A program made the position numbers and the translations under genes. A DNA stretch of 32,914 nt from Thermodesulfobacteriota bacterium (GTDB taxonomy: Bacteria > Desulfobacterota > Desulfobulbia > Desulfobulbales > JBFMBH01), in NCBI GenBank assembly GCA_040755095.1, contig JBFMBH010000033.1, positions 1-32,914 of the forward strand, given 5' to 3'. The notes under the pieces are model-generated. The model worked only from the letters and a program-made list of their open reading frames with translations, did not search any database and was not told where the DNA came from. This document shows, piece by piece, positions 23,501-29,971 of the stretch; position 1 is the stretch's first letter, and each line of letters begins with the position of its first letter.

Positions 23501-25663
23501 ATACTGCTTCAGGGTCGCATCGCCAGCATCGTTGCCGTAGACGATGCTGTTGGTCACCGTGGCATCGCCGTAAAGCCCGCCGCCGTCGTCCCAGGCATAA
23601 TTGCCGCTGATGGTGCTGTTGAGGATGGTGGTGGCGCCGGCCGCTCTTACCCCGCCGCCATCATTGGTGAAGGCCCGGTCGGCGGTGTTGCCGGTGATGA
23701 CGCAGTTGGTGATGTCAAGCGTCGAGCCGGCATAGATGCCGCCGCCGTCGCCTGCCCTGTTGCCCTGGACGTATGTTCTGACGATCTCGGTTGGCGATGC
23801 GGTATAGATGCCGCCGCCGGAATAGTTGCCCGCGGTGATATTGTTGCGGACGGTTGAGCCTGAGACCGTGGTCCTGGTGCCGGGCGGATAAGCCGCATAG
23901 CTGCCGGTGATGTAGAGGCCGGCGCCGTTGCGGGCGGCGGTGTTGTCCGAGATGTTGCTGTTGCTGATGGCGAGCGGCGACTCGCTTGCGACAATGGTGC
24001 CGCCGGCGATGGCCGCGGAGCTGGCGTTGCCGGTGACGGTCACGTTGTCCAGCACGGTGATCTCGGTCACGCCGGTCAGGTACATGGCCGCGCCGATGCT
24101 GGCGCTGTTGCCGGTCAGGGCGCTGTTCATGACCGCAAGCGGGCAGGTGTTGGCGTAGATGCCGCCGCCGGCATAGGCGCCGGAGCTGTTGCCGGCGATG
24201 GTGGTGCCATCGATCACGGTCCTGGTGCCCGCGGCGAAACCGGAATAGCTGCCGGCCAGGTAGAGACCAGCGCCTTCGCGGCTGCCGGTGTTGCGGGAGA
24301 TGGAGCCGCCGGTGATGGTCAGGGGCGAGGACTCCGCATAGATGGCACCGCCATTGATGGCGGTGCCGATGTTGTCGTCGACCTGGGTGTTGGTGATCAC
24401 CGTGACCAAGGGCAGGTTGATCAGGCGCAAGCCCGAGCCCTGTTTGCCGCTGTTGCTGGTGATGGCACTGTTGGTGATCGCGAGTGGCGAGCCGTTGGAG
24501 AGGATGCCGCCGCCATTGTAACCGTTGGCATTGTTGCCGTTGATGGTGGTGCTGTCGATAAGGGTCTTGGTGTCGGCCGGAAAGCCGGCATAGCTGCCGG
24601 TCAGATAGATACCGGCCCCGTCGCGGGAAGTGTTGTTGGAAACCGAGCTGTTGTTGCCGATCGCCATCGGTGAATCGATGGAATAAATACCACCGGCAAT
24701 ATATCCCCCGGCATTATTCGAATTGATGGCGACGTTGTCGATTGTGGTTATTGTCGGGACATTCTGCAGCCGCAAGCCAGCCCCTTCCTTGCCCGAGTTG
24801 TTGGACACGGAGCCGCCGGTAATGGTCAGGGAGCTCTGGTTGGAGCAGATACCGCCGGTGGTGTAGCCGTTGGCGGTGTTATAGACCACATTCGTATTGG
24901 TCAGGGTCGTGGTCCCGACCATGGCGTTCAGGGAGATGCCCGCATAATCCCGGCCCGAGTTGTACGAAACGGTGCAGTTGGTCAGGGTGAGATCCAAGCC
25001 GGCGGTGGCGTAAAGGCCCGAGCCTTTATTGGCCTGGTTGGCCAGGCCGGACTGGCCGATGGTCGTGTTGCTGATCGTGGCCCCGCCGCCGTTGATATAG
25101 ATGCCTGCCCCGTAGTTGTCTTCACTGATGGTAGCTGTTGCCAGCACGTTGCCGGCAATGACGCAGTTCTGGATGGTGGGGGTGGCACCGGCAGTGATCC
25201 TGATCCCCCGGTATTTGGCACCGATGCCCTGATTGTCGATGGTAAAGCCGTCGAGCACCGCGCTGGCGGCCTCGCCGCTCACAAACGAGACAACGGCGTT
25301 GCCGCTGCCAGCCGCGCCGCGAAGGGTGGTGGCACCGGCACCGCCGGCCGACCGCACCGTGATGCTCTTGCCGGAAAAATTGATGTTCTCGCTGTAGGTG
25401 GCGCTGGCCACGAGGACCGTGTCCCCGCTCCCTGCCGCATTGATGGCATCCTGAATGTTGGCGTAGGAGCCCGGCACATTGAGTGTGGCGGCAAGGGCGG
25501 GATGGAAGAAGACAGGCAAGAAGAAGATCAACAAGGTCGAAGCCGCAACGCGGCGGAACAGCGAAGCAGCGTCCGGGATACCGCTCGTTATCCTTGCGCC
25601 GAACTTCCCAGAACTGCGCACCACTTCAAGTGGCTGATACCGGGACGCGTGTCTGTCAATCAT
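17501..25663 (-). CDS. Giant adhesin-like surface protein: beta-helix, FN3-like, LamG, DUF2341, MopE-like
   Basis: About 2720 residues. GAGAGG sits only 2 bases before an ATG at 25669 but 8 before the ATG at 25663, so the latter is preferred. The leader is long: some 38 polar residues, then a hydrophobic core (STLLIFFLPVFF) and ALAA. Residues about 60-815 are a right-handed parallel beta-helix rich in GGGIY, NNS and TNS turns. About 820-1125 are fibronectin-III-like repeats (SYDFRMTYNDGNG). About 1125-1325 and 1660-1855 are two near-duplicate LamG/concanavalin-like domains (SYTFEAWV, GVIDEVVIY), with more FN3-like units between. About 1930-2025 resemble DUF2341, followed by a lectin-like sandwich to ~2225. 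About 2375-2610 are MopE-type Cys/Asp repeats (DCDD, CDGADNDCDG, CNGRDDNCNG), likely Ca or Cu binding. A last FN3 domain ends the chain. No sorting signal is seen. It is the third gene of the NHL2-cytochrome2 operon, 39 bases after the cytochrome. Confidence 0.88.
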   Translation of the reverse strand: MIDRHASRYQPLEVVRSSGKFGARITSGIPDAASLFRRVAASTLLIFFLPVFFHPALAATLNVPGSYANIQDAINAAGSGDTVLVASATYSENINFSGKSITVRSAGGAGATTLRGAAGSGNAVVSFVSGEAASAVLDGFTIDNQGIGAKYRGIRITAGATPTIQNCVIAGNVLATATISEDNYGAGIYINGGGATISNTTIGQSGLANQANKGSGLYATAGLDLTLTNCTVSYNSGRDYAGISLNAMVGTTTLTNTNVVYNTANGYTTGGICSNQSSLTITGGSVSNNSGKEGAGLRLQNVPTITTIDNVAINSNNAGGYIAGGIYSIDSPMAIGNNSSVSNNTSRDGAGIYLTGSYAGFPADTKTLIDSTTINGNNANGYNGGGILSNGSPLAITNSAITSNSGKQGSGLRLINLPLVTVITNTQVDDNIGTAINGGAIYAESSPLTITGGSISRNTGSREGAGLYLAGSYSGFAAGTRTVIDGTTIAGNSSGAYAGGGIYANTCPLAVMNSALTGNSASIGAAMYLTGVTEITVLDNVTVTGNASSAAIAGGTIVASESPLAISNSNISDNTAARNGAGLYITGSYAAYPPGTRTTVSGSTVRNNITAGNYSGGGIYTASPTEIVRTYVQGNRAGDGGGIYAGSTLDITNCVITGNTADRAFTNDGGGVRAAGATTILNSTISGNYAWDDGGGLYGDATVTNSIVYGNDAGDATLKQYGGVPTFSWSDVGQTGFPSGTSMNSDPMFVDFQTAASGLPTTAGNFRICGGAGTPDPACSNASPCIDGGTGAGAPADDIEGDTRNGNPDIGADEYAINATTVGVATAVAASITSVAVTMPYSKDDNHDNTYTVDYKLAAAGSWTNWVTAAAHVASPYATTITGLTPEASYDFRMTYNDGNGVSGTNPQTVTVTMPKNPTTTGTATATPANGVALHISMPYTDDVNADSTCSVEYKPSASGTWLAWGINPKGHSPSPFTDTITGLARGGTYDARLTYHDADGVAGSNPQIVSAITLPGNTAPDQPVNSSPADAAAGVSRTPTLVASVFSDPEGDTHEASQWQLAGDAGFASIVYDTGPCTDLVRHAVATTLANNAAYHWRVRYRDSGGLWSAYSAGTALTTGTPLPASTVAHWRFDENSGTTANDSAGTSHGTVSGAAWITGNSGTALSFNGSSDDVSTPLNIEQAGGQSYTFEAWVKPASTSAARHFVVSTDNGWYDWTLLREGASWAVFNGSGSIVSSALSVDVDTWQHLVAVFDDTAGRVILYKNGAAALVSAISYDSSDSDIHIGSNQGTSDFFDGVIDEVVIYHAALSSAEVMARYLVTRNTHAPGQPANQAPAQGATGVAVTPTLTGSAFADFDPGDAHTASRWRLRQGAGTYGDPVTSLDSGPVTSSLTSYTVPVANGLALDTGYFWSVQYKDSSGLWSPWSAETGFTTGGSNAAPDTPTTQAPAGGATVNAPRPTLTSSAFSDPDGAGDSHAASQWRVATASGNYTGATLTHDSALQTASLTSYALPADLAAGTTCYWQVRHRDQAGAWSAWSAEATFDTAANFPPDTPTNGSPAAGATVNDRTPTLTGSAYRDVDGDVQRAAQWQIGEDSGFATMAYDSGTVAAATSHDIASVLANDTTYSWRLRYQDSQGNWSGWSAGTSFATGLSQPDGVVAYWKLDDGSGTTAADSSVVGIYDGEISGATWTVNGKFHSALTFDGVADSVSTPLNIDQGGTQSYTFEAWVRPAGTSAGRHEVVTSDNGWFDWSLLREGDCWAVFDGSGSVIFPDMSVDVGVWQHLAAVFDHSAGQVTLYKNGRATAYANLTFDSSDSNVFIGSRLGTSEYFDGVIDEVVIYNRALSAAEIRARYDYSAPGKPSNGTPANGATGVSRAPALAASDFVDADEGDFHAASRWQIRPANDQYGGAGSYDSGASFADLTRTSPATAPQYQRPITLAPATPVDGFQVKITLTAANTDNYANMKADGSDLRFYDAAGAKLPYWLETWNTGGSSTVWVKVKTAGTSTVYLLYGDALAVAESDADQVFELYDNFDSATLKSGWSFFNPGGDDAYTLTERPGWLRIKVVGDSDTWNTVNDAPFLHWDAWTTAQDFVLTTRQDGANVSGNRYSGLAYIRSLATGSTNKGYFGSKSSTSSVMFSADGYQGSTCATGAAVHHLRFRKTGSTLEYDWSTDGESWNNCGIYTLPSVPRDWGLMAKSWSGGGSFNTDYDYFHVRKYAASEPAATVGAQAANGLVSPYAFAFGTTYFWRLQYEDSFGAWSSFSDETSFTTVNDTIPSAPSGLAATASGACAIDLAWTDNANGATGNETGFAIERKAGAGGSWLAVATVAPNTTTYSDSTGLAIDTTCFYRVRATNSGGHSGFSNEASAATTSVTCYQDSDGDTYGNPAVIEAACQAPAGYVTDSADCDDTKAAIHPATVWYQDVDGDGYASGTNQVQCAAPGPTWHLAGDLTASGGDCNDDDPAVHPGLVWFKDADADGYSDGTALAQCVDPGASYYPAGGLAATSGDCNDAVAAIRPGAVEECDGADNDCDGSVDEGFAQDHTFYRDADGDTYGDGYHSIATCQTAAPSGYVANSSDCDDGHRAIHPAATEYCNGRDDNCNGQIDEACTPCAGTLAAPSGLTATAVNSRIIRLEWADNSDCEEGFVLEAQSWNGLWTVRQTLGPAVSTFTDTVGIEPQKQYRYRVKAARGSTESTYSNEALVTTPPYAAGDRACE
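20095..20690 (-). repeat. LamG-like block, copy 2 (internal duplication)
   Basis: It encodes a LamG-like domain nearly matching the copy at 21700-22290, about 1.6 kb away. Shared landmarks are SYTFEAWV, DNGWFDW/DNGWYDW, LLREG, WAVF.GSGS, LYKNG and FDGVIDEVVIY. The similarity is visible in the DNA as well, so the duplication is fairly recent. Confidence 0.75.
21700..22290 (-). repeat. LamG-like block, copy 1 (internal duplication)
   Basis: This is the partner of the block at 20095-20690 within the giant surface protein. Matching landmarks (for instance the LLREG codons) are about 1609 bases apart. The unit duplicated probably includes the FN3-like domains between the two lectin-like blocks. 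Confidence 0.75.
23871..25000 (-). repeat. Four ~345-base super-repeats in the beta-helix
   Basis: Equivalent landmarks (codons for the TRT/TKT turn before a V/IDGTTI-like strand) fall at 23871, 24219, 24564 and 24906, giving periods of 348, 345 and 342 bases (116, 115 and 114 residues). Each unit has the order turn, GGGIY or GGIY strand, PLAI/PLTI strand, then GAGLYL with a GSY loop in the first three. They are diverged tandem copies that lengthen the helix. Confidence 0.7.
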
Positions 25664-25702
25664 CTTCATGACCTCTCTCTGTATGGCATCCGCTGCAGGC
25701 CC

Positions 25703-28700
25703 CTACCACGGCGTCACGGAATTCCACAGCTCATTGTCCGGCCACTGACCGCCGCCCGGCCCGCCGCCACCGAAGGCAGAAGCCGTCTCGTGGCAGGCCA
25801 GCGGATTACGCTCGTCCACCACCTTGAGCCCATAGAAAATACCAGGAAAGAATCCGTAGTAGCCGCCGTCTGCCTTGTTCGCCTCGATGGCGTGACCGCC
25901 GGCGACGACACCCCCGCGGTGGCTCTTGTTGAGGCAGTTGGTCTGCATGAGGCGTGGCAGCCCGGCGTTGTGCGGGACGTGGCACTTGGAGCAGGGGAAG
26001 TTGTGCTCGGCGTTGTTGCCCCAGTCCTTGACCGTTTCATGGATGCGGTCCACCGTCTTCCAGCCGGTATCCTTGTCCGTCCCGTTGGTGAGCCGGGTCT
26101 TGGGGTGGCAGCGCAGGCAAAGGCCGGCAAAGGTCGCATCGTCCTCGGTAATGCCGGTGTAGGCATCACCGGTCTGACAGGTCGGATTGGCGTTGAAGGT
26201 GACCCGATCGGTGTTCCAGTGGCGCCGTTGCGGATCGTCGTGCTCCGTCTGGCGCTCGCCCCTGGTGGCGCCGACGTTCGCCGTGTTCTCGTTCGGCGAA
26301 TCCTCCTGGTAGGGCGAGGTCATCCAGGTGCCCTTGAGCAGCGGCACGCCGTAGGACTGCTTGCTGCCGAGGGAGGGGCTGACACCGTGCGGATCGTGAC
26401 AGGGGGTGCACAGGCCGTTGATCGGGTAGACCGCCTCGTCGCCGGAGCCTGGCGTGCCGTCCAGGCCATTGAGGGAGGCGGAGGCCATCAGGTGGCCCCC
26501 CATGTTGTCCCGGCCGGCCCGGTAGGGAAAGCGCTCCTTGGTGCCGGAAAGGCTGGTGCCGAAGCGATCGCCGTCTTTGTATCCCTTGATGGCCGCGGCA
26601 GCGCCGAAGGTCTGGCTGAAGCCCCAGGGGGTGGCGAGGGCGGTGGGGGAAAGATGGCAGTCGAAGCAGAGGTCGGCGCCGGTGGCGTACGGGTTGTGGT
26701 CGCTGCCGTCGCTGTTGGCCTGTGGGGTGTAGGTGACGGCGTAGCCGCCCCTGCCCGCCGTGGTGCTCTTGAGCAGGGCGCCGCTTGGGGTGCCGTTGAA
26801 GCTGACGTAGCTCGACGTCGTGCCCGAGGCGGCCGAGCCATGGGCGTTGTGACAGTCGAAGCAGAGCACGTTCAGGCTGCCGGCCCGGGTGTTGGCGATC
26901 TCGGCGTCCAGTCCGTCCATCCGGCCATCGGCGTCGTTGTCAACACTGCTCCAGCCGCCCTCGTTGCCCACCGCGTTGCCGTGGGCAGAGAAGGCCTTGC
27001 TGAGATCCTTGGCCGCGATGCGCGGATAGGAGGATTTGTAGGGGGCATACTTGCCCCAGGTCGTCACGCCGGTTTGGGAGTAGCGGGCCGCGATGGAGCT
27101 GCGGTCCCAGGCGTATTGCCGCGGGGTGTTGCAGTCCCCGAACGGCTCGGTGTCGTTGTTCGGGTCGCTGTGGCAGGAGAGACAATGGGTGTTGAGCCTG
27201 GCGATCTCGGCGCGCGAGCCGTCGGCGTGGTAACTGATGGCCGTACCGGTGTTGTACGAAGTGGGCCGCTCGCCAGGGCCGTAGACCACCAGATCCACCG
27301 GCGCACCGCTGTTGAAGGAGCCGCCGTGGTATGTGGGGTTGATGGAGCCGTCGCTGTTCGCCTCCCAATGGCACGGGTAGCAATGGGCGCCGGTAACCGC
27401 GATGCCCTGCACATGGTGGGAGCTGGCGTCGAATTGCGGCCCGATGGCGGCCCGGCCGTTCTGGGCCACGCGGTGGCAGCCGAGACAGGCGGAGTCGCCC
27501 CAGGTGGCCTCGGTGCCGCCGTGGCAGGAGATGCTGGCGCACAGCCCGCCGTTGCCGCCGAAGAGGTAGATGAAGCTCACCCCGGTGCCGGGCTTGAGGT
27601 TGTACTGGTCATTGAGGTGCGCGCTGCCGGTGATCGTCGTGCCGTCGGCTGTGGTGGCGCTGTGGCACGTGTCGCAAGAAAAGCCGCTGTGGGCCGCGTG
27701 CGTGTTGGCCTTGGGCTGTGCCGAGGGGTAGCTCGGGCCGCTGTCGTGGCAGCCGGCGCAGGTCAGGGTCTGGCCGGAGAACCAGTCCGGCGGCGGCATC
27801 AGGACCTTGTTGCCGGTGGCGACCACGGTGCCGTCGTGGTGGCAGTCTGCGCAGACGGTGGTGTTGTCCTTGGTGGTGCCGCCGTCCTTGAAGTGCGGCA
27901 TGTCGGCCAGGTCGTGGCAGTCCGTGCAGGCCAGGCCGGCGTCGGTCAGGTGGCCGGCATGGGAGCCGGAGCCGCCGTGGCAGGCCAGATCGCCACAGCT
28001 GGCCCCGCCGGCAGCGCCCCCGCCGTGGGCGAAGCTCGCCTGGTGGGAGTGGCACGGCATGCAGCTCGCGCCGGTATTGCCCTGGTTGTGGTTGCCGGGA
28101 TGGTTGGTGTCCGGATGGGCCTGGCCCGCTGCCCCATGGCAGGCATCGCAAACGCCATCGTTGGCCGCAGCTGAAGGATCCAGGTCGCGCAGATCGGTGT
28201 CGCTGGCCTCCAGACCGGCGATATCCACCGGATTGCTTGCCCCGCCCACCCGGCCGTCGATGGCCGGCAGCACCATGGCGAGCCTGGTGGTGCCGTGCAC
28301 CTCGTGGCAATCCTCGCACTGGTAGCCCGGGGCGGCCGCATAGTCGGCGCTGTTGCCGTAGGCCGGGAAGGCGTTGGCCGCCTGGGCAGCACTGTCGTAA
28401 TTGCCCGTGATCCCGCCCGAGTGGACCGTGGCCTCGGCCGTGGCATCGTAGCCCAAGGCGCCGTTGGCGGACTGGCCGACCTTGTGGCAATCGAGGCAGA
28501 CCTCGGAGATCGCCGAGGTAGAGTCGAGACCGTCGCCAGCCACCGCCTTCAGCCTGGTATCGCCGTAAGTACGGTTGATGTGCGGTGAGGCGCTCCGGTC
28601 GTGACAGACGAGGCAAGCATAATCCGGGCCGTTTTGGCCGTGCAGGGTGGCGTTGAAGCCCAGGGCCGAGTCGAGGCCGTGGCCGTTCACGTAATAGCCG

Positions 28701-29941
28701 TAGGAGGCGTTGTCGCCCGCCTTGTTCGGGGCCGGCGCCGTGCCGCTGCCGTCCTGCTTGTCGTTTGCCGGGTCTTCATCATGACAGCTGATGCAGAAGA
28801 GCTCCTTGCCGGCTTTGAGCGCGTTACCGTCATAGACTCCGGTGTCGAAGTTGTTCTTGGCCCCGACCGCGGGGTCGTTCACCCCGTCGACCATGCCCCC
28901 GGGACTGTGGCAGTGGTTGCAGGCCGTGGTATTGGCCAGGGTTTCGCCGTCGGCGAAGGCCGGGAAATTGTCTTCCTGATGACAGGTAAGGCAGTCGACA
29001 CCGGCAAGCATGCCCGCAAGGTGCGTGGGGTGCGACTTCTGGTCCTGGTGACAGCCGGCCTGGCCGCTGCAGCCGCTGCCGTTGCCGCCGCCGCCCCCGC
29101 CGCCGTGACCGAAGCCGTTGGTATGAGCATGGCAGTCGATGCAGCTGGTGCCGGCCTTGCCGCCGAGGTTCTCATGATTCTGCGTGCTTCCGGTGCCGTC
29201 GTTCCGGAAATGGGTGGTTTGGGTGTGGCAGACCTCGCAGACGCCGTCCCGGGTGCCGTCGCCGTCAGCGTAGGAGTTGGCGCCGGTCTTGCGGAACAGC
29301 CGCACGGTTCTGCTGCCGCTGTTGGGGGTGGGAACGGTCGATTTGATGAGCTTGCCGTAGTAGACCGCAAAGGTGTTGCCGGCCGCGGCCTTGGCGAGAT
29401 CCATCGGGCCGTCCACTGTCAGGGTGTCCGCCGTGGTATCGATGATCGTGTAGCTGTAGGAGGGGTTGGCCAGATTGGGGACGAGGACGTGGCTGTTGAG
29501 CTGGTCGCCGCTCCAGCCGGCCCCGGCCATGGTGAGGGAGTCGCTGTCCAGGGCGGTGGAGACGCCACTGGCCAGGTAGGCGGCACTGCCGTATGTCCTC
29601 GCCTGCATCTGGTGATGGGGCCAGTGACAGACCCGGCATTCGATGGACCAGGTGCCATGGGTGTCCGAGGTGGCCAGGCTGGAGTGGGCCGAGACGTAGG
29701 GGGCACGGACATCGTTGTGACACCCCCAGCACATGTTGTTGTAGGCGGTGTCGTCGGCATTCTGGGGCACATGGGTGACCCAGGCCGGCGGGTCGTTGCT
29801 GACGATGTAGTGGCAGGAGTCGCAGCCGATGCCGCTTGGCGCCGAGTGCGGGTAGTCCAGTCCCAGCTGGTCCGCTGCCGCTGGCGCCATCGTCAGCAGG
29901 ACGGCGCCGATGATGAAGAGGGCCGCGCTCGGTGTCTGCAT
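25703..29941 (-). CDS. Giant exported multihaem c-cytochrome, ~25-28 haems (module 2)
   Basis: 1412 residues from the ATG at 29941, which is preceded by GGGGAG. An earlier in-frame ATG at 29965 has no site, and with 29941 the first haem Cys is residue 40, exactly as in the plus-strand cytochrome. The signal peptide ends at PAAADQLG. There are 25 CxxCH motifs between residue 40 and about 1321, plus two CxxxxCH (CGDLACH, CASISCH) each followed by a CxxCH, the pattern of the Geobacter CxxxxCH...CxxCH family, and one CxxxxxCH (CSGQAGCH). Up to 28 haems are thus possible, with abundant His. A haem-free insertion (about 107-234) sits between haems 3 and 4 as in the other cytochrome. There is no Ig or propeller tail and no anchor. 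It follows the NHL protein by 30 bases and precedes the giant adhesin by 39 bases, so all three form one operon. The likely role is extracellular electron transfer or haem-wire formation. Confidence 0.92.
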   Translation of the reverse strand: MQTPSAALFIIGAVLLTMAPAAADQLGLDYPHSAPSGIGCDSCHYIVSNDPPAWVTHVPQNADDTAYNNMCWGCHNDVRAPYVSAHSSLATSDTHGTWSIECRVCHWPHHQMQARTYGSAAYLASGVSTALDSDSLTMAGAGWSGDQLNSHVLVPNLANPSYSYTIIDTTADTLTVDGPMDLAKAAAGNTFAVYYGKLIKSTVPTPNSGSRTVRLFRKTGANSYADGDGTRDGVCEVCHTQTTHFRNDGTGSTQNHENLGGKAGTSCIDCHAHTNGFGHGGGGGGGNGSGCSGQAGCHQDQKSHPTHLAGMLAGVDCLTCHQEDNFPAFADGETLANTTACNHCHSPGGMVDGVNDPAVGAKNNFDTGVYDGNALKAGKELFCISCHDEDPANDKQDGSGTAPAPNKAGDNASYGYYVNGHGLDSALGFNATLHGQNGPDYACLVCHDRSASPHINRTYGDTRLKAVAGDGLDSTSAISEVCLDCHKVGQSANGALGYDATAEATVHSGGITGNYDSAAQAANAFPAYGNSADYAAAPGYQCEDCHEVHGTTRLAMVLPAIDGRVGGASNPVDIAGLEASDTDLRDLDPSAAANDGVCDACHGAAGQAHPDTNHPGNHNQGNTGASCMPCHSHQASFAHGGGAAGGASCGDLACHGGSGSHAGHLTDAGLACTDCHDLADMPHFKDGGTTKDNTTVCADCHHDGTVVATGNKVLMPPPDWFSGQTLTCAGCHDSGPSYPSAQPKANTHAAHSGFSCDTCHSATTADGTTITGSAHLNDQYNLKPGTGVSFIYLFGGNGGLCASISCHGGTEATWGDSACLGCHRVAQNGRAAIGPQFDASSHHVQGIAVTGAHCYPCHWEANSDGSINPTYHGGSFNSGAPVDLVVYGPGERPTSYNTGTAISYHADGSRAEIARLNTHCLSCHSDPNNDTEPFGDCNTPRQYAWDRSSIAARYSQTGVTTWGKYAPYKSSYPRIAAKDLSKAFSAHGNAVGNEGGWSSVDNDADGRMDGLDAEIANTRAGSLNVLCFDCHNAHGSAASGTTSSYVSFNGTPSGALLKSTTAGRGGYAVTYTPQANSDGSDHNPYATGADLCFDCHLSPTALATPWGFSQTFGAAAAIKGYKDGDRFGTSLSGTKERFPYRAGRDNMGGHLMASASLNGLDGTPGSGDEAVYPINGLCTPCHDPHGVSPSLGSKQSYGVPLLKGTWMTSPYQEDSPNENTANVGATRGERQTEHDDPQRRHWNTDRVTFNANPTCQTGDAYTGITEDDATFAGLCLRCHPKTRLTNGTDKDTGWKTVDRIHETVKDWGNNAEHNFPCSKCHVPHNAGLPRLMQTNCLNKSHRGGVVAGGHAIEANKADGGYYGFFPGIFYGLKVVDERNPLACHETASAFGGGGPGGGQWPDNELWNSVTPW

Positions 29942-29971
29942 GGTGTCTCTCCCCGTCCGGTGCATGAAGGG

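Noticed and set aside
19979-23857. 1292-codon open frame on the plus strand opposite the giant surface protein
   Set aside because: It is a GC-rich antisense shadow. The minus-strand frame has signal, repeats and recognisable domains, while this one has no family pattern or ribosome site.
23871-25000. CRISPR-like or minisatellite array
   Set aside because: The repeats are long, diverged, in frame and coding (beta-helix turns), with no constant short repeat and spacers.
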